Positions 54,459 to 64,000 of a DNA stretch of 64,000 nucleotides are shown here, piece after piece. Position 1 is the first letter of the stretch, and each line of letters opens with the position of its first letter. The notes beneath the pieces were generated by a model, which saw nothing but the letters and a program-made list of their open reading frames with translations, made no database searches and was not told the origin of the DNA. The position numbers and the translations under genes were made by a program. Source of the DNA: an uncultured SAR86 cluster bacterium (GTDB taxonomy: Bacteria > Pseudomonadota > Gammaproteobacteria > Magnimaribacterales > D2472); contig CACPCZ010000002.1 in the NCBI GenBank assembly GCA_902632555.1, positions 62,001 to 126,000 of the forward strand, written 5' to 3'.

Positions 54459-55550
54459 TTATTCGGATTCGAGTTGTGAAAGCATAGCTAGCTGATTTTC
54501 TGCAAGAAGAGCATCACAAATTGTTTTTATGTCACCATCCATAATTTGATCTAGATTATGCTGGGTAAGTTTAATTCTATGATCTGTCATTCTGCCTTGA
54601 GGGAAGTTGTATGTCCTTATCTTCTCGCTTCTGTCTCCAGTGCCAACGAGAATTTTTCTCTCACTAGCAATACTCTCTTGTTGGCTGTCAATCTCTTGCT
54701 GCTTAAGTTTAGCTGCCAAGAGGGAAAGTGCTTTTTCTTTATTTTTGTGTTGAGATCTGCCGTCTTGACACTCGACTACTAATCCTGTGGGAATATGTGT
54801 TAGACGAACAGCGGAATCAGTTTTATTTACATGCTGACCTCCAGCACCAGAAGCCCTAAAAGTATCAACTCTTAAATCATTTTTATCAATATAAATGTCT
54901 TTAACTTCCTCTACCTCAGGCAAAATGGCAACTGTACAAGTAGATGTATGAATTCTTCCTTGTGACTCCGTCTCTGGCACTCTTTGGACCCTATGAACGC
55001 CTGATTCAAATTTAAGTACCTTGAATACACTCTTACCATTTAACTTTGCAACAACTTCTTTTAAACCACCTTGCTCAGAAGGTTTTATATCAATTATTTC
55101 AAGATTCCATCCTTCTCTTTCGACTAATCGGGAATACATTCTAAATAAATCACCAGCAAAAATACTTGCCTCATCTCCACCTGCTCCAGCTCTAATTTCA
55201 AGATAAGCAGAGCCATCATCTGCAGAATCTTTAGGAAGAAGCATTAACTTTAACTCTTGCTCGAGAATTTCTGGTTTATCTGAAAATTTCTTTAAATCAT
55301 CTTCTGCAAGTATTTTAAGATCTTCATCATCGGAATTGATTATTTCATTGGCATCTTTAATACTTTCTATAACCTCGTTATATTCATGAAATTTTTCGAC
55401 GATAGGTTTTAGTTCTGAAAATTCTTTATTTAACTTGGTATATTTATCAATATCTTTAACTGTTTCAGAATCAACTAATAGGCTTTCGATTTCATTAATC
55501 CTATTTTGAAGCTGATCTAGCTTCTTGAGCATTGAATCATGCATTATCAA
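54459..55550 (-). CDS. prfA: Peptide chain release factor 1
   Basis: [40 protein letters not shown]. Confidence 0.98.
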   Translation of the reverse strand: MIMHDSMLKKLDQLQNRINEIESLLVDSETVKDIDKYTKLNKEFSELKPIVEKFHEYNEVIESIKDANEIINSDDEDLKILAEDDLKKFSDKPEILEQELKLMLLPKDSADDGSAYLEIRAGAGGDEASIFAGDLFRMYSRLVEREGWNLEIIDIKPSEQGGLKEVVAKLNGKSVFKVLKFESGVHRVQRVPETESQGRIHTSTCTVAILPEVEEVKDIYIDKNDLRVDTFRASGAGGQHVNKTDSAVRLTHIPTGLVVECQDGRSQHKNKEKALSLLAAKLKQQEIDSQQESIASERKILVGTGDRSEKIRTYNFPQGRMTDHRIKLTQHNLDQIMDGDIKTICDALLAENQLAMLSQLESE

Positions 55551-56769
55551 AATAATTTTTGATCATAGACTCAATAATATGATCATCAATATTCTTTATA
55601 TCATTAAAATTATTTAAATCTTTATCGCTAATTTTCATGGTCTTTATAGCTTTTACTAGTTCAGAAAAGTCTTTTGACTGTTTGAACTGACTAACTTCTT
55701 CTATTGATAAACTTTTTAAGAATGCTTCAAGCTGAATATTAATGTTATCCTTCGAAGCTTTATTGATAAATGAATCTAAAGCTGCCTGAGCTTGAAGAAC
55801 AATTATATTCATTGCTTTTTCGGCCTCAATGGAGCGTTGGCCATAGTTATCTTGTGTAATTTTTTCTATATCATCAATAGAGAAAAGATATGCTTGTTCA
55901 ATATTTCTAATTTCCTCTTCGATGTTTCTGGGCACTCCCAAATCAATAAGAAGCATTGGTTTATTTTTCCTTATCTTTAAAGCATTTTCTATAGCACCTT
56001 TTCCTATTAAAGGTAGATCAGTTGAAGAAGATGCAATAACTATATCTGCTATCTCTAGCTGATCATGCAAAGATTCTAGGGAGGAGGACAATATTTCATA
56101 ATTATCATCCAGCTGAATCTTACGAACTGTCCTATTTACAGATTTAATATTATTTATTCCCTTTTTATAAAGATTATCAATGACGCTCTGCGCCAATGAT
56201 CCTGCGCCAACAACTAGTACATTTTGCTCGTTAGGGTTTTCAAAAATATTTTTTACTAGCTTAAGGGCTAATCCACTTACAGATAAAGAATTTAGTCCTA
56301 TATTAGTTTCTGTTCTTGCTTTTTTTGAAATCTCAATAACTTTATCTGATAAAAAAGCTAAATTTCTCCCAACAATACCGATATCTTTTGCCTTTTTAAG
56401 AGCAGATTTAAACTGACCAAATATTTCTTGCTCCCCAAGAACTTGTGAATCAATTCCTGATGCAACCTTGCTCATGTGAACGAGAGCATCATGATTGTCT
56501 AAAAAATAAAAACTTTCTAATGGCACATCACTTATCTTTAGAACTTTAAAAACTTCCTTTAGAACACTTTTTCCAATATTTTTTTTACCGATAAAATAAA
56601 TTTCGGTTCTATTACAAGTAGAAATTCCATAAAAAGATTCAATGTCTTTCTTAAAAAATTCTTTTAAATGATTATCTAATAAAATTTGATTGGACTCATT
56701 TATAATAAACTTTTCTCTTTCAGAAACATTTGAGGTCTTGTGATTAATGCCAAAAAGTTGTAATTCCAT
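55537..56769 (-). CDS. hemA: Glutamyl-tRNA reductase
   Basis: [43 protein letters not shown]. Confidence 0.96.
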   Translation of the reverse strand: MELQLFGINHKTSNVSEREKFIINESNQILLDNHLKEFFKKDIESFYGISTCNRTEIYFIGKKNIGKSVLKEVFKVLKISDVPLESFYFLDNHDALVHMSKVASGIDSQVLGEQEIFGQFKSALKKAKDIGIVGRNLAFLSDKVIEISKKARTETNIGLNSLSVSGLALKLVKNIFENPNEQNVLVVGAGSLAQSVIDNLYKKGINNIKSVNRTVRKIQLDDNYEILSSSLESLHDQLEIADIVIASSSTDLPLIGKGAIENALKIRKNKPMLLIDLGVPRNIEEEIRNIEQAYLFSIDDIEKITQDNYGQRSIEAEKAMNIIVLQAQAALDSFINKASKDNINIQLEAFLKSLSIEEVSQFKQSKDFSELVKAIKTMKISDKDLNNFNDIKNIDDHIIESMIKNYFDNA

Positions 56770-57229
56770 TTCAATAGTATTTTGTTATGTTTTTGTTATT
56801 ATTTTTATTTCGTCATGTGCAAGTGTCATTGATGATAAAAATACTTCGCAGTTTAAAGGAAAAGTAATAATAAACGAGAAAAATTCTGAATCATTATCTT
56901 TTAATATTAACGTAAGTATCTATAAAAACTCATCTATTATACAGATTAAGAGACCATTTTATGGAAATGTATTAAAAATTGAGCTTAATCAAGGGGAAAA
57001 GGCCTCTATTTTCACTACTCAATATGCTAACCAATTTTATCTACCTGATTATATTGATCAAAACTTAAGATATTGGCTAGTACAATGTTTGTTCTCAAAG
57101 GATTTTAATATATTTGAATCAACCGAAGATCTGACCTTTCAATTTCTTTGTAACAAAAACAAAGATAATACAAACATAATAATTGAATATAATGAATTTT
57201 ATATTGAGGGTTTTTTAATAAGACAATGA
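56747..57229 (+). CDS. lolB: Outer-membrane lipoprotein LolB-like
   Basis: Lipobox IFISSC; position divergent from hemA and upstream of ispE as in Pseudomonas. Confidence 0.75.
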   Translation: MPKSCNSISIVFCYVFVIIFISSCASVIDDKNTSQFKGKVIINEKNSESLSFNINVSIYKNSSIIQIKRPFYGNVLKIELNQGEKASIFTTQYANQFYLPDYIDQNLRYWLVQCLFSKDFNIFESTEDLTFQFLCNKNKDNTNIIIEYNEFYIEGFLIRQ

Positions 57230-58038
57230 GTATGATAGAAACTAAATGTCCTTCTAAATTAAATCTTTTTCTTAAAGTAGGTAGCAAGAGAAATGATGGA
57301 TATCATGAAATTGAGACCTCTTTTCAACTGATTGATTTGAGTGATCAAATGACTTTTGAAGTTTGTGAAGGAAATATAGTAATTGAATCAAATGAGGAGT
57401 TGTTAAGAGGAACTGATAATACAATTTATAAGTCTGCTGAAAAGCTCAAAAAAATGTTTAATGTCTCTGATGGAGCTAAAATTAATATTAAGAAAAATAT
57501 ACCTCTAGGTGCCGGTCTTGGTGGAGGAAGTTCAAACGCAGCAACAACAATTGTTGCGCTTAATAGGCTTTGGAATTTAAATCTTGAAAAAAAAGATATG
57601 TTTGACATAGCAAAAAACATTGGAGCAGATGTTCCACTTTTCATATATGGAAAAAATTCAATTGGTAAGGGAATAGGTGAAAAATTAGAATTTACAGAGT
57701 CTATCAAAGAAAATTTGCTTTTGATTTGCCCAGATATACAGAATTCTACAAAGGAAATGTTTGATGAGCTTGATATTCTTAGAATTAAAAATAAATTAAT
57801 TGTTAGCTCAGATCAAAATGATTTTTGGGGTGTTTATATTTCTCGAAGTAAGCAAGTTGAAGAGTTTTACAACAATTTCTCACAAGACTATGAATTAAAC
57901 CTTTCTGGAAGCGGTTCGTGTATATATTTAAGGTTCAACAAAAAAAACGAAATTGATAAAATTTTAAAAAAAATACCAACTAATTGGAGACTCTTTTTCT
58001 GTAAACCATTACAATATTCGCCGATATGTTATATCTAA
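57226..58038 (+). CDS. ispE: 4-diphosphocytidyl-2-C-methyl-D-erythritol kinase
   Basis: CPSKLNLFLKVGSKRNDGYHEIETSFQLID, NIPLGAGLGGGSSNAATT. Confidence 0.96.
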   Translation: MSMIETKCPSKLNLFLKVGSKRNDGYHEIETSFQLIDLSDQMTFEVCEGNIVIESNEELLRGTDNTIYKSAEKLKKMFNVSDGAKINIKKNIPLGAGLGGGSSNAATTIVALNRLWNLNLEKKDMFDIAKNIGADVPLFIYGKNSIGKGIGEKLEFTESIKENLLLICPDIQNSTKEMFDELDILRIKNKLIVSSDQNDFWGVYISRSKQVEEFYNNFSQDYELNLSGSGSCIYLRFNKKNEIDKILKKIPTNWRLFFCKPLQYSPICYI

Positions 58039-58044
58039 TAGCTT

Positions 58045-58119
58045 TGGGGTGTCGCCAAGCGGTAAGGCAACGGGTTTTGATCCCGTCATGCGTAGGTTCG
58101 AATCCTACCACCCCAGCCA
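58045..58119 (+). tRNA. tRNA-Gln (anticodon TTG)
   Basis: TGGGGTG...CGGGTTTTGATCCCG...GTAGGTTCGAATCCTAC...CACCCCAGCCA cloverleaf with encoded CCA. Confidence 0.96.
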
Positions 58120-58147
58120 TGTTTTATAATAGATCTTGGGGGAAATT

Positions 58148-59104
58148 ATGAAAAATAATAACGGCTTAGACATTTTCACAGGAACATCAAATCCTGAATT
58201 GGCTTCAGAGGTATCAAAAATACTTGGAATTGCAATTGCGCCAGCAGATGTTGGCTATTTCTCTGATGGTGAGCTTAAAGTTGAGATACAAGGAAATGTC
58301 AGAGGTCATGATACTTTTATAATTCAGTCTACGTGTGCTCCAACAAATAAAAATGTTATGGAAGTTATGTTGATTGCTGATGCACTAAAAAGATCATCTG
58401 CATCAAAAATTACCGCAGTTGTTCCCTATTATGGATATGCAAGACAAGATAGAAGAGTAAGATCAGCTAGAGTGCCTATAAGTGCAAAAGTAGTAGCTGA
58501 TATGTTTGCTTCTGTTGGAATAGATAGAGTACTAACAATTGATCTCCACTCTGAGACTATTCAAGGCTTTTTTGACATGCCTGCAGATAATGTTTACGCA
58601 ACTAAGTTTATGGTCGACGATATCAAAGATAATAATGAAAGGAATGAAGTTGTAGTAGTATCTCCGGATGTGGGCGGTGTAGTCAGAGCAAGAGCTTTAG
58701 CAAAATTACTTGATGATACTGATTTAGCAATAATTGATAAAAGAAGAGCTGCTGCAAATCAATCAGAAGTAATGAATATAATTGGTGATATTGATGGAAA
58801 AGTTTGTATTGTGCCAGATGATATTATTGATACAGCTGGGACACTTTGTAATGCAGCAAATGCTTTGAAAGAAAATGGAGCAAAGGCTGTAAAAGCATAT
58901 ATCACTCATCCTGTTTTATCTGGACCGGCAATAGAGAGACTTGAAAGCTCAGCTATAGATGAATTAGTTGTAACAAATTCTATTCCATTGTCCCAAGAAG
59001 CTAAAAAATGCAGTAAAATACGCGTCATTTCAATTGCGAATATAATTGCTGAGTGTATCAAAAGACTTAGCAATGAAGAGTCACTAAGTGAAATGTTTTT
59101 ATAG
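58148..59104 (+). CDS. prs: Ribose-phosphate pyrophosphokinase
   Basis: [30 protein letters not shown]; start at 58148 after SD GGGGGAAA. Confidence 0.98.
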   Translation: MKNNNGLDIFTGTSNPELASEVSKILGIAIAPADVGYFSDGELKVEIQGNVRGHDTFIIQSTCAPTNKNVMEVMLIADALKRSSASKITAVVPYYGYARQDRRVRSARVPISAKVVADMFASVGIDRVLTIDLHSETIQGFFDMPADNVYATKFMVDDIKDNNERNEVVVVSPDVGGVVRARALAKLLDDTDLAIIDKRRAAANQSEVMNIIGDIDGKVCIVPDDIIDTAGTLCNAANALKENGAKAVKAYITHPVLSGPAIERLESSAIDELVVTNSIPLSQEAKKCSKIRVISIANIIAECIKRLSNEESLSEMFL

Positions 59105-59112
59105 AGATAATT

Positions 59113-59829
59113 ATGACAGACCAAATAATTTTAAATGCTGATTCAAGAGAAAGAACTGGATCAAATAAAGCTAGAGTCATTCGAAAAATCGATGGAATGG
59201 TTCCAGCGATTGTTTATGGAGACGAAAAAGAGACTCTTAACATTAAACTTAAGCTAAATGAATTAACAAAAGCTGCAGAAAATGAGCTTTTTTATACTCA
59301 AGTACTTCTTATAAAAACAGGTGAAAACGAAGAAAAAGTTGTTTTAAAAGAACTTCAAAAAGATCCGGCAAAAGGTAAATTCCTTCATGCTGATTTTCAA
59401 AGAGTTTCTAGGAAGACAAAGCTAAAAGTTGTAATACCCGTAAATTTTGTCAACGAAGATGAATGTGTTGGCATTAAAGAGGATGGTGGCGTTGTAGCTA
59501 AAGCTATCAGAGAAATTGAAATTATGTGCTTAGCAGGAAATATTCCTGAATCAATTGATGTTGATATCGAAAATTTACATCTTGGAGAATCTTTAAGACT
59601 CACTGAAGTATCATTACCTGAAGGGTCCGAAATACCTGGATTATCTGAGGAAACTGATCAAATGGTTGTTTCTATTAATGCGCCTAAAGCAGTTGAAGAG
59701 GATCCAATTGAAGATGTATTAGAAGATGGTGAAGCACCTGAGGGCGAGGAAACATCTGAAGAGACTACTGGGGATGAATCTGCAACTACTGAAGAAACTA
59801 CTGAAAAAGAAAATTCCGAAGAGGGATAA
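59113..59829 (+). CDS. rplY: 50S ribosomal protein L25 (Ctc form, acidic C-terminal tail)
   Basis: RERTGSNKARVIRKIDGMVPAIVYG; prs-rplY-pth order. Confidence 0.96.
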   Translation: MTDQIILNADSRERTGSNKARVIRKIDGMVPAIVYGDEKETLNIKLKLNELTKAAENELFYTQVLLIKTGENEEKVVLKELQKDPAKGKFLHADFQRVSRKTKLKVVIPVNFVNEDECVGIKEDGGVVAKAIREIEIMCLAGNIPESIDVDIENLHLGESLRLTEVSLPEGSEIPGLSEETDQMVVSINAPKAVEEDPIEDVLEDGEAPEGEETSEETTGDESATTEETTEKENSEEG

Positions 59830-59833
59830 TTTC

Positions 59834-60400
59834 ATGTATAAGCTCTGTATTGTTGGATTAGGCAATCCGGGCACTAAATATAATAATACTCGTCATAATA
59901 TCGGAAAAGATTGGATCTTAAGCCTATCAAAAAATCAAAGAATAGATTTCAGAAAAAAGGTCAAATTTGAGGCCGAAATTGGAGAATCGCTTTCAGGCGA
60001 TATTCTATGGGTAATTCCCTCTAATTATGTAAACAATTCTGGAAAGACAGTTTCAAGAATTATTAAGTCAACAAATCTTCAGCCCAAAAATTTTTTAATT
60101 ATTCACGACGAGCTCGATCTAGAGGTTGGACATATTAAACTTAAAGATTCTGGCGGCCATGGTGGGCATAATGGAATAAGAGATATAATTAATCGAATTG
60201 GTACTGAAAAATTTTATAGACTTAGAGTTGGTATAGGTCATCCAGGCTCAAAGGATGAAGTTACTGATTGGGTATTAAATAAATTTACGCCAAAAGAAAA
60301 AATTCAACTTGAAAAACCTTTTTTAAAATTTGTTGATGTATTTGAATTAATTAAATCTAATAAGATTTCCGAAGCTCAAAAATTTCTTCATACGGAATAA
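59834..60400 (+). CDS. pth: Peptidyl-tRNA hydrolase
   Basis: CIVGLGNPGTKYNNTRHNIG, HDELDLEVGHIKLKDSGGHGGHNGIRDI; start corrected to 59834. Confidence 0.97.
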   Translation: MYKLCIVGLGNPGTKYNNTRHNIGKDWILSLSKNQRIDFRKKVKFEAEIGESLSGDILWVIPSNYVNNSGKTVSRIIKSTNLQPKNFLIIHDELDLEVGHIKLKDSGGHGGHNGIRDIINRIGTEKFYRLRVGIGHPGSKDEVTDWVLNKFTPKEKIQLEKPFLKFVDVFELIKSNKISEAQKFLHTE

Positions 60401-60405
60401 TTCTT

Positions 60406-61494
60406 ATGGGATTTAAATGCGGGATAATTGGACTTCCTAATGTTGGAAAATCAACATTATTTAATGCTTTAACCAAATCGAATATTCCAGCCGAAAATTT
60501 TCCCTTCTGTACTATAGATCCAAATATTGGTCGAGTACCCCTACCAGACAAAAGACTAAATGAACTAAATAAGATTGTTAACTCAGATAAGATTATTCCT
60601 GCATCATTAGACCTTGTCGATATTGCTGGGCTTGTTAAAGGTGCTGCCGATGGAGAAGGCCTGGGAAATTCGTTTTTGTCAAATATTAGAGAAATGTCGG
60701 CACTTGCACATGTTGTTAGATGTTTTGATGACGAAAATATTACTCATGTTGATGGCATGGTTGATCCTATAAGAGATATTGAAGTTATAAACTTAGAGTT
60801 AATATTTGCAGACCTTGAAACTATTTCTAAAAGAATTACTAAATGTGAAAAACTTTTAAAAACAAATGATAAGAATAATAAAGCTCAATTTGATATGTTG
60901 CTGCACCTAAAGAATATCTTAGAAAATGGTAGTCTTATTGACCTTAAAAATTTTAATGAAGAAGAAATAAAATTAATTAAAAGTTTTCAATTATTATCGT
61001 CAAAGCCAACTTTTTTTATCGGCAACACCAACGATAGTGATGTATCAAAGAAACACATTGAGGAAGTTGAAAAAGTTGCTGAGGAATTAAATACATTTGT
61101 AATTCCAGCCTCTATTAAAATAGAACAAGAAATTTCTGTTCTTGGTGAGAGTGAAAAGTTAGAATATCTTGAATTACTTGAGATGGATGAGCCTGTTATA
61201 AATAAAATCATTTTTGAAGGTTATAAAATGTTAGGTCTCAAGACCTTTTTTACAGCAGGGCCATCAGAAATTAGAGCATGGACCATTAAAAATGGCTTTA
61301 CCGCCCCCAATGCTGCAGGGGTAATTCATACTGATTTTGAGAAAGGTTTTATTAAAGCAGAAGTGATAGATTTTGATGACTTTATTAAAAATAATGGTGA
61401 GCTTGGAGCAAAAGAAAATGGCAAAATGCGTTTAGAAGGTAAAGATTACCTGGTAAAAGATGGAGATGTAATACATTTCAAATTTAATGTGTAA
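60406..61494 (+). CDS. ychF: Ribosome-binding ATPase YchF
   Basis: GIIGLPNVGKSTLFNALTKSNIPAENFPFCTIDPN. Confidence 0.98.
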   Translation: MGFKCGIIGLPNVGKSTLFNALTKSNIPAENFPFCTIDPNIGRVPLPDKRLNELNKIVNSDKIIPASLDLVDIAGLVKGAADGEGLGNSFLSNIREMSALAHVVRCFDDENITHVDGMVDPIRDIEVINLELIFADLETISKRITKCEKLLKTNDKNNKAQFDMLLHLKNILENGSLIDLKNFNEEEIKLIKSFQLLSSKPTFFIGNTNDSDVSKKHIEEVEKVAEELNTFVIPASIKIEQEISVLGESEKLEYLELLEMDEPVINKIIFEGYKMLGLKTFFTAGPSEIRAWTIKNGFTAPNAAGVIHTDFEKGFIKAEVIDFDDFIKNNGELGAKENGKMRLEGKDYLVKDGDVIHFKFNV

Positions 61495-61545
61495 TGAAAC
61501 AAAAAATATTGACTCTTATATATTTCGGCTTATCATTCAACGATT

Positions 61546-61622
61546 GGCTATGTAGCTCAGATGGTTAGAGCACAGCACTCATAACGCTGGGGTCGGTGGT
61601 TCAATTCCACCCATAGCCACCA
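61546..61622 (+). tRNA. tRNA-Met, elongator (anticodon CAT)
   Basis: GGCTATGTAGCTCAGATGGTTAGAGCACAGCACTCATAACGCTGGGGTCGGTGGTTCAATTCCACCCATAGCCACCA; follows ychF as in Pseudomonas. Confidence 0.95.
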
Positions 61623-61630
61623 ATTTTAAT

Positions 61631-61864
61631 CTACTTTTTTCTAAGAAAAGCCAAAATTATTATTAACGAAACTAATGCAAGTAGAGCATCTTCACCAAGC
61701 ATGTTTAAAACATCAGAGACATTTTTATAAACGTCGCCCACAAATGGTGTATCTATACCCAAAATGATTCCTAAAAGCAAAGAAGATGCTACTAGTGGAA
61801 CAAGTAATTTAGTAATTTTATTTAGTAGATTAGTAAGAGTTGTAAGTGTGACTTTAAAATTCAT
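61631..61864 (-). CDS. Small two-TM membrane protein of unknown function (paralogue of 61918..62136)
   Basis: 77-aa ORF MNFKVTLTTLTNLLNKITKLLVPLVASSLLLGIILG...LLALVSLIIILAFLRKK; aligns with the neighbouring ORF. Confidence 0.7.
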   Translation of the reverse strand: MNFKVTLTTLTNLLNKITKLLVPLVASSLLLGIILGIDTPFVGDVYKNVSDVLNMLGEDALLALVSLIIILAFLRKK

Positions 61865-61870
61865 ATTTTT

Positions 61871-61899
61871 AAAAAAACTGGAAGGGGTTTCCCCCTTCC
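61871..61899 (-). terminator. Rho-independent terminator
   Basis: Minus strand GGAAGGGG-GAAA-CCCCTTCC-AG-TTTTTTT: 8-bp GC-rich stem, GNRA-type loop, U tract; 18 bp after the 61918 ORF. Confidence 0.93.
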
Positions 61900-61917
61900 A
61901 TTAAGTTGTTAAGTTAA

Positions 61918-62136
61918 TTACTTAACAAGACTCATTAAGATTGCAATTACTATTAGTCCTACAACACCCATTGAAGTTAAGTTTTCAACAAGAGAAGTTA
62001 TATTTCCAATAACATCTATCCCCATACCCATATCGCCGAATACCAATGCTCCTACGATACCAAGTCCTAGAACAGCAACAAGCACTTCAGTAAGTTTTCC
62101 AACTAAACCAAGTACCATCTTAAATGCATTATCCAT
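61918..62136 (-). CDS. Small two-TM membrane protein of unknown function
   Basis: MDNAFKMVLGLVGKLTEVLVAVLGLGIVGALVFGDMGMGIDVIGNITSLVENLTSMGVVGLIVIAILMSLVK; purine-rich SD GGGGGGAAA ~6 nt upstream of 62136 ATG; dedicated terminator downstream. Confidence 0.78.
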   Translation of the reverse strand: MDNAFKMVLGLVGKLTEVLVAVLGLGIVGALVFGDMGMGIDVIGNITSLVENLTSMGVVGLIVIAILMSLVK

Positions 62137-62287
62137 AATATTTCCCCCCATAGGTTTTTTTATGTTTTGCAGGAACAATGAGAACATAATTTCTGTCTCG
62201 AATCAAATTATGTAAACAAAATTTAGACACAATATTTGACATTTGAAAATATATCTAATACGAATAAAAAAAGTGTTTTTTAGAAAC

Positions 62288-64000
62288 TTATTCTTTATTT
62301 TCAATTAAAGCTTTCATTGAAAGCTTCATTTTACCTCTATCAAATCCAATAAGCTTTACCTCTACCTCCTGACCTTCTTCGAGAACATCATTAACGTCTT
62401 CTGTTCTCTCCGAAGAAATTTCTGAAATATGAAGCAGTCCATCTTTACCAGGTAATATATTTACAAAGGCACCAAATTCAACAATTTTTACCACGGTGCC
62501 TTTATATACTTTATTAAGCTCAGGCTCTTCTAATATTCCCTCTATAATAGCTAAACATTCTTGCATAGAAGATTGATTTTGACCAAAGACTGAAACAACA
62601 CCATCATCATTGATATCGACTGTAGCCCCAGTTTTTTCTTGCATTGACTTTATTACTGCTCCGCCTTTGCCGATAATTTCTTTAATCTTTTCTTTGTCAA
62701 CCATAAATGACTTCATAGCAGGAGCATTCTCTGATAATTCTTTTGGTTTTGATATAACTTCATTCATAATACCAAGAATATGATCTCTTGCAGCTTTAGC
62801 CTTAATTAGAGCTGTTTCCATAATAGACTCATTTATACCGGATATCTTTATGTCCATTTGCAAGGCTGTAATGCCTGATTCTGTTCCAGCAACTTTAAAG
62901 TCCATATCACCTAAATGATCCTCATCTCCGAGAATATCAGTCAAAACGGCAAATTCTTCGCCTTCTTTAATTAGTCCCATCGCAATGCCTGCTACAGGAC
63001 TTGAAAGGGGTACTCCAGCATCCATTAGAGACAAAGAGGTTCCACATACAGATGCCATTGAACTAGAACCATTAGATTCTGTAATTTCAGATACTACTCT
63101 CATCGTATATCCAAATTCGTCAACATCTGGTAGTACAGCTTTAATTGCTCTTTTTGCTAAATTTCCATGACCAATTTCTCGTCTCTTTGGACCCATTGGC
63201 ATTCCAATTTCTCCAACACTATACGCGGGAAAATTGTAATGCAACATAAAGTTATCACTACCCTCTCCTTCAATTGATTCTATTCTTTGCGCATCTCTGG
63301 AGGAACCAAGAGTTGCAACAACTATTGCTTGAGTCTCTCCTCTTGTAAACAGAGCTGAGCCGTGAGCTCCAGGTAAAACATCTGTTTCAACAAAAATTGG
63401 TCTGACAGTATCTAGGTCTCTTCCATCTATTCTTGGTTGATTATTAAGAACATTTCCTCTAACAATATCTTTTTCTAGTTTCTTGAAATCTCCCATCAAT
63501 TTTCCCATTTCCGTCTCGTCAAGTTCTTCGTATTTCTCTTGAATTTGAGCTCTAATCTCCCTCAAAGCTTCATTCCGATCAGATTTAATTGATATTTTAA
63601 AAGCTTCTGAAATTTGTGGCTTGTAGTTTGTTTCAAGATCTTGATAATAACTATGCTGATCTTCAGGAATCTCAATATCCCAAATTTCGTTTCCGGTCTT
63701 TTCTTTTAATTCATTGCAAGCATTTATGACAGCTTTCATTTCTTGATGTCCAAAAAGTACTGCACCAAGCATTAAATCTTCATTTAACTCTTTTGCTTCA
63801 GATTCAACCATCAAAACAGCATCATCTGTTCCGGCAACTACCATATCTAAGTACGAATCATCTAACTCCTCAAAATTTGGGTTAAGAACGTATTCACCAT
63901 CTATGAATCCAACGCGAGCTGCTCCCATAGGACCATCAAATGGAACACCTGAAATCGTAAGAGCAGCAGATGCACCAATCATAGCTGCAATGTCAGGATT
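62288..64000 (-). CDS. pnp: Polyribonucleotide nucleotidyltransferase, 5' part outside the window
   Basis: [26 protein letters not shown] domain [23 protein letters not shown]1 domain; the 63982 Met is internal. Confidence 0.96.
   Translation of the reverse strand, partial: NPDIAAMIGASAALTISGVPFDGPMGAARVGFIDGEYVLNPNFEELDDSYLDMVVAGTDDAVLMVESEAKELNEDLMLGAVLFGHQEMKAVINACNELKEKTGNEIWDIEIPEDQHSYYQDLETNYKPQISEAFKISIKSDRNEALREIRAQIQEKYEELDETEMGKLMGDFKKLEKDIVRGNVLNNQPRIDGRDLDTVRPIFVETDVLPGAHGSALFTRGETQAIVVATLGSSRDAQRIESIEGEGSDNFMLHYNFPAYSVGEIGMPMGPKRREIGHGNLAKRAIKAVLPDVDEFGYTMRVVSEITESNGSSSMASVCGTSLSLMDAGVPLSSPVAGIAMGLIKEGEEFAVLTDILGDEDHLGDMDFKVAGTESGITALQMDIKISGINESIMETALIKAKAARDHILGIMNEVISKPKELSENAPAMKSFMVDKEKIKEIIGKGGAVIKSMQEKTGATVDINDDGVVSVFGQNQSSMQECLAIIEGILEEPELNKVYKGTVVKIVEFGAFVNILPGKDGLLHISEISSERTEDVNDVLEEGQEVEVKLIGFDRGKMKLSMKALIENKE

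Noticed and set aside
54558-55206. Plus-strand ORFs 54558..54782 and 55021..55206 antisense to prfA
   Set aside because: Shadow ORFs with no domain; prfA is clear.
59690-59829. Acidic repeat-like tail of L25 (EEDPIEDVLEDGEAPEGEETSEETT...)
   Set aside because: Acidic C-terminal tails are common in Ctc-type L25 proteins; not unusual.
59726-59833. N-terminal extension of the pth ORF (MVKHLRARKHLKRLL...)
   Set aside because: Out-of-frame translation of the rplY acidic tail; the true Pth start is MYKLCIVGLGNPGT at 59834.

Overview
AT-rich, very gene-dense window of core bacterial chromosome, most likely a streamlined gammaproteobacterium (inference from protein families and Pseudomonas/E. coli-like synteny; a SAR86-type marine lineage is plausible but unproven). 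Most of it is conserved housekeeping blocks: pcm-surE-ispDF-ftsB-eno-kdsA-pyrG; alr-dnaB-rplI-rpsR-rpsF; a dcw division/cell-wall cluster (ftsA to mraZ); rnpB-rsmI-lpoA; sspA-petCBA-rpsI-rplM; zapE/degS; murA-ibaG-mlaC; kdsD-lptA-lptB-rpoN-mgtE; mreBCD-yhdP; gatCAB; a small accessory block (MaoC hydratase, acyl-CoA ligase, nitroreductase, SelO); prmC-prfA-hemA / lolB-ispE-tRNAGln-prs-rplY-pth-ychF-tRNAMet; and pnp, truncated at the right edge. No CRISPR, transposase, prophage or rRNA was seen. The most notable points are: (1) two paralogous small two-TM proteins of unknown function between tRNA-Met and pnp, with a strong intrinsic terminator between them; (2) a shortened MurD lacking the central-domain HN-motif segment and with an altered P-loop (GTNRKST); (3) ftsZ moved to directly behind mraZ, under a clear 4x 10-bp-periodic MraZ-type operator; (4) loss of kdsC, lptC and the other mla genes from conserved positions; (5) extreme compaction, with overlapping convergent and divergent gene ends. 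Nothing here is proven to be a new system; the small-protein pair is the best candidate for undescribed biology.
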